64,000 bases of DNA from Epiperipatus broadwayi (GCA_028023455.1 JAQFVV010000064.1:1709825-1773824), one strand, 5' to 3'; counted from the first letter of the stretch, positions 36,570 to 48,613 are shown. Notes: generated by a model from the sequence alone, not told the origin. Program-made: numbers and translations.

Positions 36570-38070
36570 ATAAATTCTCATCAAATTAAAAATCTTTTAA
36601 AAGTAAAGCTGTCAAATTGTAACCATAAACTTGTCTATAATTTAATATAACTTATTATTAGAACTTGTAATTAACTGTATCAGTTATTATTTAAAATCTC
36701 TTATAATCTACAGTCATGCCTATCTTTCTACTTTGATTATTTTATTTCATCTATTGATTTTATATGTTGAGATATGTCAATGTTTTAAGGCAACAAATAG
36801 TTAATTTAATAAATTTTTGGGAGACAATTAGAAGCTCTCAAGTGTAAAATTATCATTGCTCTTTAGCTAGTATGAATCGCTGCTTTATTTTAATATTTGT
36901 TAGTATGTTTATTGAGGTTTGCCTAACCAGTTTAATCATGATTATATCTATTAGTTAGATAATGACCAGAGATGATATTAAAAATATAACTGCAAATGTT
37001 GTAAGCCCAAAATATGCTTGCTCCTCCCTACTTTGATTATAAATAATTGTATAGATTCAATATATAAACTAGAGTAATATTTAATTAACACTTTCTAAGC
37101 ATAATTATTATATTCTATCTTAGTTTCAGCAGACTGAAACTATATATATATATATATATATATATAGGTTCATTACTTAGTTATTTTAAAGACATATTAG
37201 AATTATTATTAAGGATTACAAGTGTGTCTTTATTAAGCACATAGTGTATGCTAACATCTTGATGCGACCCGTTTAAGATGGTTTACAGTTTATAGCCAAC
37301 CATTCTTTTGTTTGGATGGTTATATCTTTTAGAACTGAAACACAAAAGTCCCAAACAATATTCAAAGCCTATATGACTTTCTGAACTAATATGTTCTTTA
37401 ATATTAATCATAGCAAGCCATTCAGTTCAAGGGCACTGAGTATTTGTTACTGAAGCCTGTAATAATTACACATTCACACTGTGACCTTTAACTTAATATT
37501 TTAGTACCATAGTCTCAGATACCCAATCTACAGTTATCAGATTGTTTCCTCCTTATTAGTAAACTTCAGCATTAGCCTGAACTTGGCATCTAGTTTTACC
37601 TAATGAAATCTGTACTTCAAGCATATTTAATTGCTCATTGGTAATATATTAAAATTGGTAGCTTATTACTTTCTATCTCTGTATCATCCTGTTAAATGTT
37701 TAACTTACTATTAGAAAATCTAAAAAGTAGATATCACAATATCAGGCACGAGTCAAATACTGCAGATAAATATATAAATTGAATTGCATATCAATATGAG
37801 ACCACTGTAACATTGACCATTTTATCATTATTATAATGCCTGCATGCATAATCCATTCAACCAATGCTAAATAATTATGTTCTTTTGTTTTATTTTAATT
37901 AATTATTAAATCATTATTTTATTAAACACACTTAAAATTATCATTTGTTTAATGTTGTTTATCGCAATCTACTTCAAATCACCCAAACTCTTTCTTAAGA
38001 TATTATGCATGTCCTTAGTTAAGTCATAGCATGTTGAGTAGTTTATTTAATTTTTAATTATAGTTATTAA
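36570..38070. other. AT-rich non-coding stretch
   Basis: A (TA)n run lies at about 37141-37166. No gene or element is recognised. It could be intron or downstream flank of the minus-strand gene. Confidence 0.45.
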
Positions 38071-38077
38071 TTTTTCC

Positions 38078-38548
38078 TCATGTTTCTCTCTTTGCTCAGC
38101 CAGCTCACTGAAGAAATTGAGATCAAGTGTAATCTCATAAATGTCATTTGTGGGCATTAAATCTTGGAATACTGGTAAAATTCGAGGTCTTACCACTTCA
38201 TCTACATCAGCTTTGGTATAATTTTCCTGGATTCTGGATTTTGTTGTGTGAGTGCAAATATAACTGTTACAATATATAAAATTAGTACAGTCTAATGTAT
38301 TCTCATGTTTCTCTCTTTTCTCAGCCAGCTCACTGAAAAAATTGAGATCAAATGTAATCTCATAAATGTCATTCATGGGTATTAAACCATGAAATATTGG
38401 TAAATAAGTTGGAGTATGGTCAGATTTGAGATCTTACCACTTACTTCATTTACACCAGCTTTGGTGTAATTTACCTGGACTCTGGATTTTGTTGTGTGAG
38501 TGCAGATATAACTGTTACAATATATAAAATTAGTACAGCCTAATGTAT
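38078..38548 (-). pseudogene. Tandemly duplicated putative exon(s), identity unknown
   Basis: Two imperfect copies of a unit of about 224-247 bp (38078-38301 and 38302-38548). On the minus strand each has an acceptor-like TTTTATATATTGTAACAG and then an open stretch, YICTHTTKSR..NYTKA. Next come a possible donor (GTGGTAAGA) and a second open stretch, NDIYEIT.DLNFFSELAE.REKHE, itself preceded by CTCAATTTNTTCAG. The lower copy stays open across the whole unit (about 80 codons to a stop at 38047); the upper copy is shifted. If real, it may be the cytoplasmic or terminal part of the gene whose exon lies at 39284-39646. This is inference from proximity and strand. No family is recognised. Confidence 0.35.
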
Positions 38549-38960
38549 TTATAATTAAAAGGACCAAATTATTTTTTCATGCTATGACCAAATAATGCTC
38601 TGTATGTTTCCATTCTGTTTTTTATCCCGACTAATATACAGAGTATTATTTACTCACAGAAGGAAGAAGATTCGTTTGCTTCCATTAATTATTTATCTGT
38701 ATTTGTATATATACAGGGATAATATTTATACATCAATTTAAATTTTTAAAAAAACTGTCCACTTGGAAAAAATATTACACCAGGAATGATTTGACAATGC
38801 TGATGTTTGAAAAATAATGGATCAATTAAAAAAAGTGTATTTCTGTGGCATTGATTTTGGAATCAAATAAATATATAATGGGCATAAAAAAATGATGCAT
38901 GCATAACTAATGGTTGAGAGATTATTGCAATGAGAATGACTTTGATCTCATTGATAAACA

Positions 38961-39277
<317 letters not shown>

Positions 39278-39283
39278 TCTTAC

Positions 39284-39646
39284 CATTGTAGTTGAAATTA
39301 AATTGCAAATTACTCCTTTTATTATTAAGGTCTAAAATGATCCATTGAAAATCAATCAGTCGGTCTGCTATCTCTACAGATTGAAAGCAAAATGAATTAG
39401 CTGTCACCTTATTTTTATCTAGACGCTTATAAAACCGGCTATTATTATTCAAAACAACGCTATCTTCTGAAAGCTTGTAAATAACCTCCCATTTCTCTTC
39501 TCGATAATATCTTGCGGACAGAATGATGTTATCAACGTAAGTATCTGGATCCAGAGTGAAATTCAAAGTGCTGCACCACTGATGATCATATCTTGGTATA
39601 ACTGGATTCATAAATACTGCATTTAGAATTGGTTTACTGGCGTTAC
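39284..39646 (-). CDS. Internal exon: unidentified extracellular-type domain
   Basis: The minus-strand exon is bounded by an acceptor (ATTTTTTGTAG, AG at 39647-39648) and a donor (AATG|GTAAGAC). It is 363 bp, open throughout in one frame, and starts and ends in phase 1, so it could be skipped or shuffled without shifting the frame. About 121 residues have two cysteines 62 apart (HQWCSTLNFT and NSFCFQSV), several N-glycosylation sequons and alternating hydrophobics (WEVIYKLS, DFQWIILD), as in a beta-sandwich ectodomain. It has no signal peptide and no membrane segment. The exon at 63152-63499 is clearly homologous (shared pattern PV-P, C-LN-T, R-YEK-E, FC---V---DL--F-W). It is probably a repeated ectodomain of a surface receptor or adhesion protein. 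The family is not recognised. Confidence 0.72.
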
Positions 39647-39649
39647 CTA

Positions 39650-41640
39650 CAAAAAATACAGATTTTCACAGTTAAATTGATTTCTGTTTTATTAAATGAT
39701 AAAATGAAGAGAAATAAATCAAGTTTTTTTTTAAATTTTTTACCTTAGTGAACAATTTAATGTGTCAAATAGAGGGATATCCAAAACATAGTTATTATCT
39801 AAATATTAATTGCCCACTTGGATAAAGGACTTGATGAAAAGTCACTTGACTACTTGAAGGACACTGTTAGTTAAATTGGTACTTTTGAGTTTTCAAGTAA
39901 ACCAAAATAGCAGTCCTATTTTTGATAAATCTACAATTTTATCCCCTGCTCCCCAAAAAATAAGTTTACAAAGAAAATGCTTACGAGAAAATGTATTTTA
40001 AATTTATATTTTATTTTTTTAAAAAAAGTCACTGTGCAAAATTAATTACAATATTTAGTTTCTTTTCTGTCTTTTTTGGAGGGGATTAACTTATTAGCAG
40101 AAAAATTGAGCAAAAAATATAAATACAATATTAATACATTATTTATATTGGCAGTGTGCAATCATATTATGACCATTAACACACACTTTTCAGAAAGGTG
40201 GGATCTTGTACCCTTGGAAATAATCCACCGTGTTACAGTCTGTGATAGGAAAGTTCCAAATTTTTATCATTACGACAATTTACCAAAAAAAAAAAAACTG
40301 CTGACAAAAAGAAACATGTGAACTGAACCAAGGTATGGCAATGTTAAGAGCACCCTGTCATGTTCCATGTTTCAATATAAGTAAAAAAATTGACATCAAG
40401 CTTCATGAAATTTATCGGAATTTTGTTTTCTAAATTTTTTTTTAAAGTTTCATAGCATCGGCCGGGGCGCAAACTCGCAACCCTGGTAATTGCAAGGCAG
40501 TCATGCTGACCTCTTGACCACCAATGTAAGACTTGTTTTCTAAATTTAACAATAGATTTATTAATTTTGTTTTAATTTAACAACTAACACATCTTCGATA
40601 GATTATATGCTTTTGAAGCTGTACATTTATTAAAATTATGGACTGCCATTTTGGTTTACTTGAAAACTCCCAAATACCAATATATCAAACATTAACAACT
40701 GATCAGGAGATTATGTTGAGATCAAACATAGCAAATCAGTATGTATTTTAATAGAATAGCAACAGTGAGATTAAAATTAAAATTTGAACCTGAGTTTTAA
40801 TAATAATTTAACGAAAGCTTCCTTTCTTTCAACTTAATGTTAATTAATAAGAAAGTTTATAGTAATATAGTTGATATAAATGTAACTTTAATTAAATTGT
40901 CACAATAATTTATATTCAAATTTTAACATCAAATTGAATTTTGTCAGTCTATTTAAATAGGAATGGAATTGCTATGATTGATGTGATCTCAACTGATTTC
41001 ACAACCATCTGCTGAAATCAGGTTTGTTTGACAGAAACACGTGTCTTTCATAAAGGTTAATTTTAAGGTAATACTATGTCTGAATTAAGAGTTACTACAT
41101 AAAATGTGATAGTGCATTTTCTATCTTCATAGATCATCTCTAGACTATCACAAAAACTTACAGATCCATCAAAGATATTTTTGTCTTTACAATTCTATTG
41201 CTACACACATTTTACAGTATTTATACCACTAAATGTATTTGACTTTATTTATGAAAAATAATGCAGTTAATTTATATATTTTCTTAGTCTTAGTCAAGTA
41301 TCTAATGAGTGTGTGTGTGTGAAGGGGAATTTCTCCTCCCCTATTTTAATTGCATTTATTATAATTACATTCACTATTCTAGGGGCATAGAAAATTAGTT
41401 TGCTACCTCAAATAAAATTATTTATTTGATTATAAATTTTGATTGGTATCATAGGTCTGTATCTCACTTAGCTAAAATATTTAGGAAGAATTCACACCAT
41501 ATTAAATTATATTAATAGTATATAGATGGTCATGACCTATATTCCCAGATGCACCTCTCTTAGCCACTGCACTGTGATTTTAGTTAACAATGAAAAATAA
41601 AAATTACCTGATTTATAATGTAATCAAAGATCCATATATA
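39650..41640. other. Putative intron sequence
   Basis: Apart from the SINE at 40438-40532 and a (GT)n tract near 41310, I see no gene or element. The 81-codon plus frame at 40076 has no recognisable domain. Confidence 0.45.
40438..40532 (-). mobile_element. tRNA-derived SINE with 15-bp target duplication
   Basis: The minus strand starts GTCTTACATTGGTGGTCAAG (A-box-like TGGTCAAGAGG), has the B-box-like GGGTTGCGAGTTTGCGCC, then CGGCCGATGCTATGA and an A-rich end. TTGTTTTCTAAATTT is repeated exactly at 40423-40437 and 40533-40547, a textbook target duplication for LINE-driven retrotransposition. It shares its tail with the SINE at 16930-17054. Confidence 0.82.
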
Positions 41641-41652
41641 TATATATTATAT

Positions 41653-44600
41653 TGCGCCATTACAATTTAGTCACTAGGTAAATTTATAGTAATGTGCATG
41701 TGAGGAAATGTAAAACCAAAAATCATCATCACATTTTTATATAACCATAAAAGCTGTAGGGCATCCAAGTTCAAACTGTACCAGATCAAAATTTTAAACG
41801 CTTTAGACAGAAAGAGAGTGTGGGACAGCAATTATATGCTTTACTTGTTTGTGTGTTAATAAATCTCAAAAAGAGCAGTACACACATTTAATATTTAAAT
41901 TTTCTGTTAAAAAGCAAAGTTATAACGCATACGTATAAGCTATGTATGTGTAAACTATTTAATTGTTTTATATTTAAAATATTCAACATTTTAACTTTCT
42001 TTAAAACTAACCTATGCTTGATCAATTCTAATATCTTATTCTATACTTCTATTTGCTTTTCTATAATTGTAATTGGGATTTAAAAGTTACAGATTCAATT
42101 AAATAATAGGGTTATAATGTCTGAACTAGAATTTATATTATTAGTCAACCAGATTTATAAATGATTGGAATAATGGCAGTGTGTATGCTTGGATATATTA
42201 CATACATAAACTACATTTTTTATTTATTCAATATTGAAAGAAAATTGAGAAAATCTGTTAATTTTTTTTTTTATTCAACAGTTTGTACTAGAAGGGTTAA
42301 ATCTGTCAAATTATTTTTTTTGTACAATTTTATGTTAAAAGAGGAAATCTGTTGAATCAGATATCTATTTTTGTAGCAATTTTGTTTTTGTAAATAATTG
42401 TTTGTTACTTTGGAAACTTAAGCTGGGTGGGGACTCTGAGTTTGAAATTGTCTTATCTTAAGATCTAAAGAAGGAAGCTCAAAAATTTGAAATGTTACCT
42501 AGGTGTAAGAAAAAAAAAGGATTAAGTCTATTTTTTTTAAAACAAGTGTCTGGAAAAAGAATTAAACTTTTCAGTTGAAAAATAATTTAGTTGAAAATAA
42601 ATTAGAGATCTAATTAAAACAAATTTGTCCAAAAATAGCAAGTGACGCTATCTCTGATTGGTTAAGATGTCCCATCTTTTCCTGACCATCTGGGAAGCTG
42701 CACATCATATAGGAAAGAAAAGATGTTTTGTCTAAAATAATATTCTACACCTTTCAACTGACCAGAGAAATAAGATGTTCTTAATAGAAGAAAGAAAGCA
42801 TTCACCTGCATTCGATGAAAGATGAATTAATCTACTGATAAATATTAATCATCAAGTCCAATTAATTGTTCCAACAACTGATTTTAAACTCAAGAAAATT
42901 TATAAATGTGAAAACAACTGCTGTATTTCATCCACAAAAAGAATCATGCTTGACAGGAAGAGAAGAAAAATTAATATAATGATTTCCAAATTGTCCACTA
43001 AAGCAAATAACCTCAATAGAGTCATCATCAAATAGTTATACACTTCAAGAAAGATATTCCCACGTAAAACGGAAGTGGTAGCTGCAGAAATATAGACATT
43101 ATACAAGACAAGTTTGAACCCTTGGAAATTCGCCACAAACAAAAGATCGGTAATATGACTTTTTATATCTATTTTCTTTATGATATCAGTCTTAATAAAC
43201 ATTTTAGCAATAAAGTGGTATATTTTATTTAAAGAACTTATAAAGACTATTCAGATGGATTAAAAACAAGAATGTCTTACTAATAATAACTTTGAGCTTC
43301 ATAAATGATCTTGAATGTATCAAAATTATTTGTTTATTAATTTTATAGTTATGAAATATTAATGTGTAAAACAATTTTTTATGGTATTATGATTTTAGTT
43401 TTAACTAATATATTATTTTGGTTTTAAATATTTTGTTATTATGGGATAAAACACACACATACATAATAATATTTTTATATGTGTATAATTGCGAGTGAAT
43501 GTGAAGTAACAAGTAGTATTAGAATATTGGATTATTTTGTTTCAAGTTAAGTATAGCATTTCAGAGGTAGAAGAGAGGGGGAGAAAATAATTTAAACTTG
43601 TTTCTAAAACTTGCTCTTTCAATTCTACTAACATTTTTTTTAAGATTCTACTTACATGTTAGATTTATAAAGTATGTGTGCTAATGAGCGGATATTTTTT
43701 TTTCTTGAAATCATGGTCAATGTGACATCCACTTAATACAATATACGTTTGAAGGGAAAGGGGGAAGAACTTGAAATTAATCTGAGGATTGTTATATAAT
43801 TAATTATTATTATTATTATTCTTATTCATATCAATTTTCATGTTTATCTAGAAATTTTTATGTATATGTTAGAAATGCAGTAATAAATATTAGTTTGTTT
43901 TATTAAACAAGGCATATATATTTCATTAAGTGTAGACTTTGTTAAGTGTGATCATTCATCATCAGTGGTTGAATATTAGTTATTTAAGATATAAGTAAAT
44001 ATGCTAAAATTAAGCAATAATTATGAATTTCTTTATAAAATTAGTTTTATGTTTAGGTTTGGTCCTAGAACTGTCGTTGAAACCCTTGTCATTATCATTA
44101 TTATTATCATCATCATCATCATCAATGTTTTAATTAATGAGCTGTTTAACTGTTTAAAGGCCATAAATAAATATTGATTTTATAATATTTAGTGATTTCT
44201 TAGTATTATTATAACCACATCCTGTCATCTATTTCATGCAAGGATGAGTGAATTGCCATCCTAAATTAGTTATATATAATCTGAGCAGTAAACTTATAAA
44301 AATATTGAAACACATTTGTTATGCTAAGATCTAAGAAATGATTCATGTCTAATATACTCCACTTTGGTTTAAAGATGTTTTACTTTTACCTAAATATTAG
44401 TGGGTATAGTGATATGGCTCAAAAAGCAAAATCTCCCATTTTTATTAGAAACAAAGTACCAAAAAGGGATTCAAACCTGGTACATGTGAAAGGTTATTAG
44501 ATATAACTGTGTCTAGATTCAGATAATATAGTGGTGTCCTGCTAGACCATATTCACTTAGTATTTGTTTAAACATGCACTTAACATCAAACCAAGAAATG

Positions 44601-44995
44601 AAAGTGGATAAGATCTACTGTCTGTATACCCGAGTTATATTTTATTGAATTACTAGTGTACTCACCTCACGTGATTTCATATACCTGAGTTATATTTTAT
44701 TGAATTACTAGTGTACTCACCTCATGTGATTTTATGCACTTGAGTTATACTTGTTATTAATAATTTGCTTATAATTATTGATAGTGGGGTATCTTGAGAA
44801 ATCTAATGATAGAAATATGTTTCATTTCATCCCATGACCTGTAATATGATAGATAATTCAGTCTGATCTTTGGTTTAATAGCCACTACTCAGGTTAAATA
44901 ATTCTTTTCTTTTGATATAAAATCTACAATGCATTTTTCGTTTATTGGGCTAGATATTTACACTGGATCTTTGATCGACCTTTAATTTTGTTACA
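41653..44995 (+). repeat. 5' LTR of element C
   Basis: Aligns along its whole length with 48629-52108. It has a local tandem duplication near 44630-44740 (GAGTTATATTTTATTGAATT twice) where the 3' LTR has about one and a half copies. It lacks the piece of about 146 bp present at 49642-49787. A 64-codon frame at 42161-42355 recurs in the other LTR at 49136-49330; I do not consider it a gene. Confidence 0.88.
44440..44555 (-). repeat. tRNA-like/SINE-head sequence inside the LTR
   Basis: The minus strand contains TGGTCTAGCAGGACACCACT (A-box-like) and, about 70 bp on, ACCAGGTTTGAATCCC (B-box-like). The other LTR has the same piece at about 51610-51725, where the B box reads CGGGTTTGAATCCCC. It may be an old tRNA-derived SINE head taken into the LTR before the element's last transposition. 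Confidence 0.4.
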
Positions 44996-44996
44996 A

Positions 44997-45014
44997 TGGC
45001 GCCCAACGTGGGGC
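44997..45014 (+). promoter_or_regulatory. Primer-binding site, perfect match to tRNA-Lys (CUU type)
   Basis: TGGCGCCCAACGTGGGGC is the complement of the conserved 3' end of animal tRNA-Lys1,2 (GCCCCACGTTGGGCGCCA). It lies one base after the LTR's terminal CA. It would prime minus-strand DNA synthesis. Confidence 0.93.
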
Positions 45015-46212
45015 TTGATATTTTACCATATACCTGAAAAAGGGAGTCTATAGAATGATAGGAGATGTGTGGTTAAATAGAGAAATTTTTTTTAGTAATT
45101 TTTTTTGTTTTCAATAAAAAATTTTTTTGTCTTACAAAATTTTCTTGGCCAAACAGTCTTATTTTAGATTTGTATATGATGATGTTTAATATGATTTAAT
45201 TTTTTATTGATGATGATAAAATGGGTACAGCCATAAAACAGTTTGTTTTTTTATCAATTTTGAAAATAGAGAGGAATATCACAACTTAAGACAAAGGTGA
45301 AATAAATAAAAGATTTTTTTGTGGAACATTAAAATGATTTATTGCCAGATAGGATAGGCATAGTAATAGTGATGAATTATGGAATAGTGGTCTTATGTGT
45401 GTTTGGGGCATTCATTTTGTAAAAAGTCTATGATTTTAGAGGTTTGATTGGATGGTTGATCGTTGGAGTTTAGTTGGTTAGATTGCAGTTTTGATGATGA
45501 GTGGAGAGTTTTGTCATTGCCTTGAGAATGCTATGTATTTCATGTAACTTATGAATGATCAAACCCATTCACTGCTCCAACCCAGTTTATATGTTATTCT
45601 TATTTTTTCATGAAGCAGTTAACAGCAGTCCTGCCATGATATCAGCCTACAAGTCTCCAAGACAGAGAGCAAGGTTGTTTTCTGTAGTCCTTAATAAGCA
45701 GGGCATTCTTTGATACTATCCACATAAGATTCCAAGAGAGAGAGAGCAAGGCATAGTTTATATACTTTAGCCCCTAATACTTAAAATACATCTGTTATTG
45801 TAACAGAGTTTGCATCATTCAATCAAGGGTTGTAGTGGTCAATAGTGATTGAATTGGGATGATCTTCTGAGTGCTCATGATGCATTGTGATTATAGTGCT
45901 GTGACTGAATTGTTTCATTTATCTCAAGATTGTGAACTGCTAGTCATTCTGGGGACTGTCAATATCTGTCAGATTTCTGGGAGAATGGATGAATGTATAA
46001 TTTGGGCTATTGCAGACAGACATGCACTATATAGATTATTGTTGTGTAGTTCATCAAATAAGGACATTAAATTTTTTTTGTATTTGTAATGCATGATAAG
46101 GTGAAAAGCAAATCAGTCAGTTAGTCAAAGAGAAAGGTGTCAGACAGAGAGATGATGTGTAGGTTTTTGGTGGTCAGGGAAAGCACAGATGGGATATATA
46201 TAGTTTTATAAC
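45015..46212 (+). other. Untranslated leader of element C
   Basis: About 1.2 kb between primer site and first ATG of the coiled-coil frame. Only short frames occur here (the longest is 45871-46089, 72 codons, no domain). It may hold packaging signals. Confidence 0.55.
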
Positions 46213-46575
46213 ATGAGTGAACTAAATTATAGTACGGAAGAGGTTGTGGAAGAGGAAGGTGCCCCAATACCAGGAATCAGTGATCGTTTTCATACTGAAG
46301 AAGAGGATGGGGAGATTTTCTTAAAACAAACACAAGAGGAAAGAGAGGAAGTAGAGGAAGATGCCTTTAATGTTAGTAGCAATAATACGGCCTCAAGTGT
46401 GGAAGTAGATGAGGAGCCAGAAGTTGGCCAGATACAGATAGAAAATAAAGAACCATTAGACATGGAATTAATGATAATGCAGATGTTCCAAAGTATAAAA
46501 AGTTTAAGAGAAGATAGTAAGCAAAGTATAATAAGTTTAAGAGAAGATCTAAGAGAAGATAGTAAGCAAATATAG
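46213..46575 (+). pseudogene. N-terminal acidic and coiled-coil part of element C protein
   Basis: A 120-codon frame starting ATG. The first 50 residues are strongly acidic (VVEEEGAPIPG, EEREEVEED). From about residue 80 it becomes heptad-like with short repeats SLREDSKQ. The frame ends at about 46573 where one base appears to be missing from an otherwise regular 24-base repeat. The same repeat continues in another frame. This is the start of the gag-position protein. A gag-like structural role is inferred from position and coiled coil. I see no protease site or major-homology region. Non-functional as it stands. Confidence 0.6.
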
Positions 46576-46790
46576 AAAGTCTAAGAGAAGATAGTAAGCA
46601 AGGGATGGCAAATCTAGAACAAAAGATAGAGAAAAATAATAAAAGTATGGAAAGTCTAGAACAAAAGATAGGTCAATCTGTGGAGAAAAGTATAGAAGGT
46701 TTAAGGGTAAATCTAGAGAACTCTATTGACAATAACAACCGAATGATCGTAGCTTTGGAAACTAGGATAGAAAGGTCCAATATAGTGTAA
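46576..46790 (+). pseudogene. Middle coiled-coil segment of element C protein (shifted frame)
   Basis: The SLREDSKQ repeats continue here in the frame displaced by the indel at about 46573. They are followed by ANLEQKIEKNNKSMESLEQK and similar heptads. The frame stops at 46788-46790, and coding resumes in the original frame from about 46801. It is part of the same broken coding region, and its E/K/Q-rich composition matches the segments on either side. Confidence 0.6.
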
Positions 46791-46800
46791 AAATAGGTTT

Positions 46801-47526
46801 GTGTCATTAGAGGAGAGGATAGAAGGAGTGTGTAGGTCTATGGAAGTCACCAAACAGGAGGGCTGTCAGGGACTACAGTCATTAAAGGCTCAAGTGGAGC
46901 AGTCTATTGAAGAAAATAAGAAAGAGATTGAGTTAGTTAGGAATGAGGTCCATGGGTTGGTCTCCCAATCCATATCAGAATGCATAGAAAAGAATGCCGA
47001 AATAACTTCTGCAGGAATTAGTATCAGATTAGAGGAGGTGATAGCCAAAGTGGATTCATATAAGGAAGCCACTTTGGGCTGTGTAGATCAGGCCCTCACT
47101 ATGAAAAATAAGTTTAGTGGCTTAGAAAAGGAAATACGAGAAGTTAAGGGAAGCATGGCCAATGAGTGTGTACAGATGAACCAAAATCTTAGGAAAGAAT
47201 TGGGGAAACACATGGATAGCTTTAGGGAGGAGATAGTGAAAAGGGACAAGTCAAGTTTTTTAGAAGAGGGACCCAGAATGAATCAACATGAATTGGGTGT
47301 TGTGTTGGAAAAGGTTGTGGAGAACCAGAAGGCCTACATTGTGGAATACATGAACCCCAAGATGGACAATCTCTACCAGAAAATAGGGGAATTAAAAGAT
47401 CGTATTAATGTAAGGCTGCAGGATCAGTCAAACCTAAATTCAGGGCAGAACGATGGTAGCATCAGTCCAGATGACTGTAGGGATAGCTCAGACAGAGTCA
47501 GTCAGAGAAAAGGATGCCTACTTTAG
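46801..47526 (+). pseudogene. Long coiled-coil segment of element C protein
   Basis: The longest open part, 241 codons from an internal ATG, is one near-continuous coiled coil. Examples are MSLEERIEGVCRSMEVTKQE and FSGLEKEIREVKGSM, with EKVVENQKAYIVEYMNPKMD towards the end. It is followed by a polar tail (SGQNDGSISPDD) and a stop at 47524-47526. The next segment overlaps in the minus-one frame by 13 bases. That could be an indel or, less likely, a programmed frameshift; no classical slippery heptamer is evident. A long parallel coiled coil is unusual as the sole product of an LTR element. Confidence 0.6.
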
Positions 47527-48303
47527 TTAAAAATCCACAAGATGAAAAAGAAGTAGAAAGGCCAATAGTAGCCATAATACCAAATCTCCCGGTAAAGAAA
47601 GTACATGAGGAGATGGCCAGAGAGCTGATTGGGGTAGATCATAAAGTGAAAAGAAGGAAAAGAAAGTGGGAGGGAAAAGTCCATACACCAGATAAAGTGA
47701 TTGAGTTAAGAGAGGCAACAGGGGAGATGAAACCAGATATTTTCGAGAGAGAACAAAAGTTTCAACAGTCTGTAGTTTTCAATCTAGTAACAAACCAGCA
47801 TGTGTGGTTTCAAAAATCTGTCTTCTTAAATAGATTGGAGATACCTTATATATGGTATAGAGAATCTATCTCTCTGAAAAATTTAAATGTCCAGTGTGTA
47901 TCATACAGAGAATCAATCTCTCTGAAAAATTTAAATGCTCTGGAAAAGTTAAATGTGCCTTATATATGGTACAAAGAGTCAACCTTTCTAGAAAATTAAA
48001 AAGTAAATTATACGTGGCCCAGAGAATCAACCTCTCTGGAAGATTTAAGGTACAGAGAGTCGATCTTTCTGGAAAGTTTAAAAATAAAGTATATATGGTA
48101 TAGAGAGTCAATCTCTCTGAAAAACTTCAAGGCATATTACATAGGGTACCAAGAGTCCATATTTCTAAATGGAGTTTGTAATAGAAGCTTATATAAAATA
48201 AATCCTCCGGATATGTTTTATAAATACCCAGTCAAGATGAAAAATGGAAATATTAAAAATGGACTGGATGTACATGTGCAATTTTATGCAGACTGCAATA
48301 TGA
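47514..48303 (+). pseudogene. Basic segment plus nine Y-x-E-S-type repeats, element C protein
   Basis: The frame from 47514 is open to 47999, and the repeat pattern continues past that stop to about 48170. It starts with a basic region (DHKVKRRKRKWEGK), then a ladder of short related units of 12-22 residues: FQQSVVFNL, FQKSVFLNRL, YRESISLKNL (twice), YKESTFLEN, PRESTSLEDL, YRESIFLESL, YRESISLKNF and YQESIFLNG. The last three or four lie beyond the first stop in another frame. The unit is also visible in DNA as GAATCTATCTCTCTGAAAAA-like minisatellite copies. I know of no family with this repeat. The function is unknown. Confidence 0.55.
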
Positions 48304-48432
48304 TTTGAAAAGAAAAAGCCATTCCAAATTACAAAGAAAATAGGAGAGAATGCCTTTATGCTTGCTGCTCTTGATGGGAATAAGGGAACCTATAATGCTA
48401 GGAGTTTGATCCCTTATACTTCAGCAGAATAG
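48304..48432 (+). pseudogene. Integrase C-terminal (GPY/F-like) relic
   Basis: A 42-codon open stretch reads KPFQITKKIGENAFMLAALD, continues GNKGTYNARSLIPY and then stops. It matches the usual C-terminal integrase pattern of Gypsy-type elements (GPF-I---IG-NAY-L---- then a V-LKPY end), with KPF in place of GPF. The zinc-binding and DDE catalytic parts are absent. Its place, just ahead of the purine tract, is where pol ends in a complete element, so it marks a large internal deletion. It cannot integrate DNA. Confidence 0.62.
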
Positions 48433-48613
48433 CCTGGCAAAGATCTCCAAACAATTAGTTTTCTAATGAAAAGTATGATATTTACCAATAGTTAGAATTT
48501 TTTTTATTATTATTTTAATTATTAGTGTGTTTATTATTATTAGTGTATTTTATTAGTTAGGATTTTTTTTTTTTTTAGATATAGTTAAAACAAAAGTGCT
48601 GATGATTTTATCC

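Noticed and set aside
42161-42355. 64-codon frame shared by both LTRs of element C
   Set aside because: Shared only because the LTRs are copies; hydrophobic AT-codon composition and no domain.
42900-43202. Minus-strand 100-codon frame in the C LTR as a membrane protein
   Set aside because: Isoleucine/leucine-rich runs are expected from AT-rich DNA; the sister LTR (50016-50264) has indels within it.
47500-47530. Programmed minus-one frameshift between element C segments
   Set aside because: No clear slippery heptamer or downstream structure, and other breaks in the same region look like ordinary indels.
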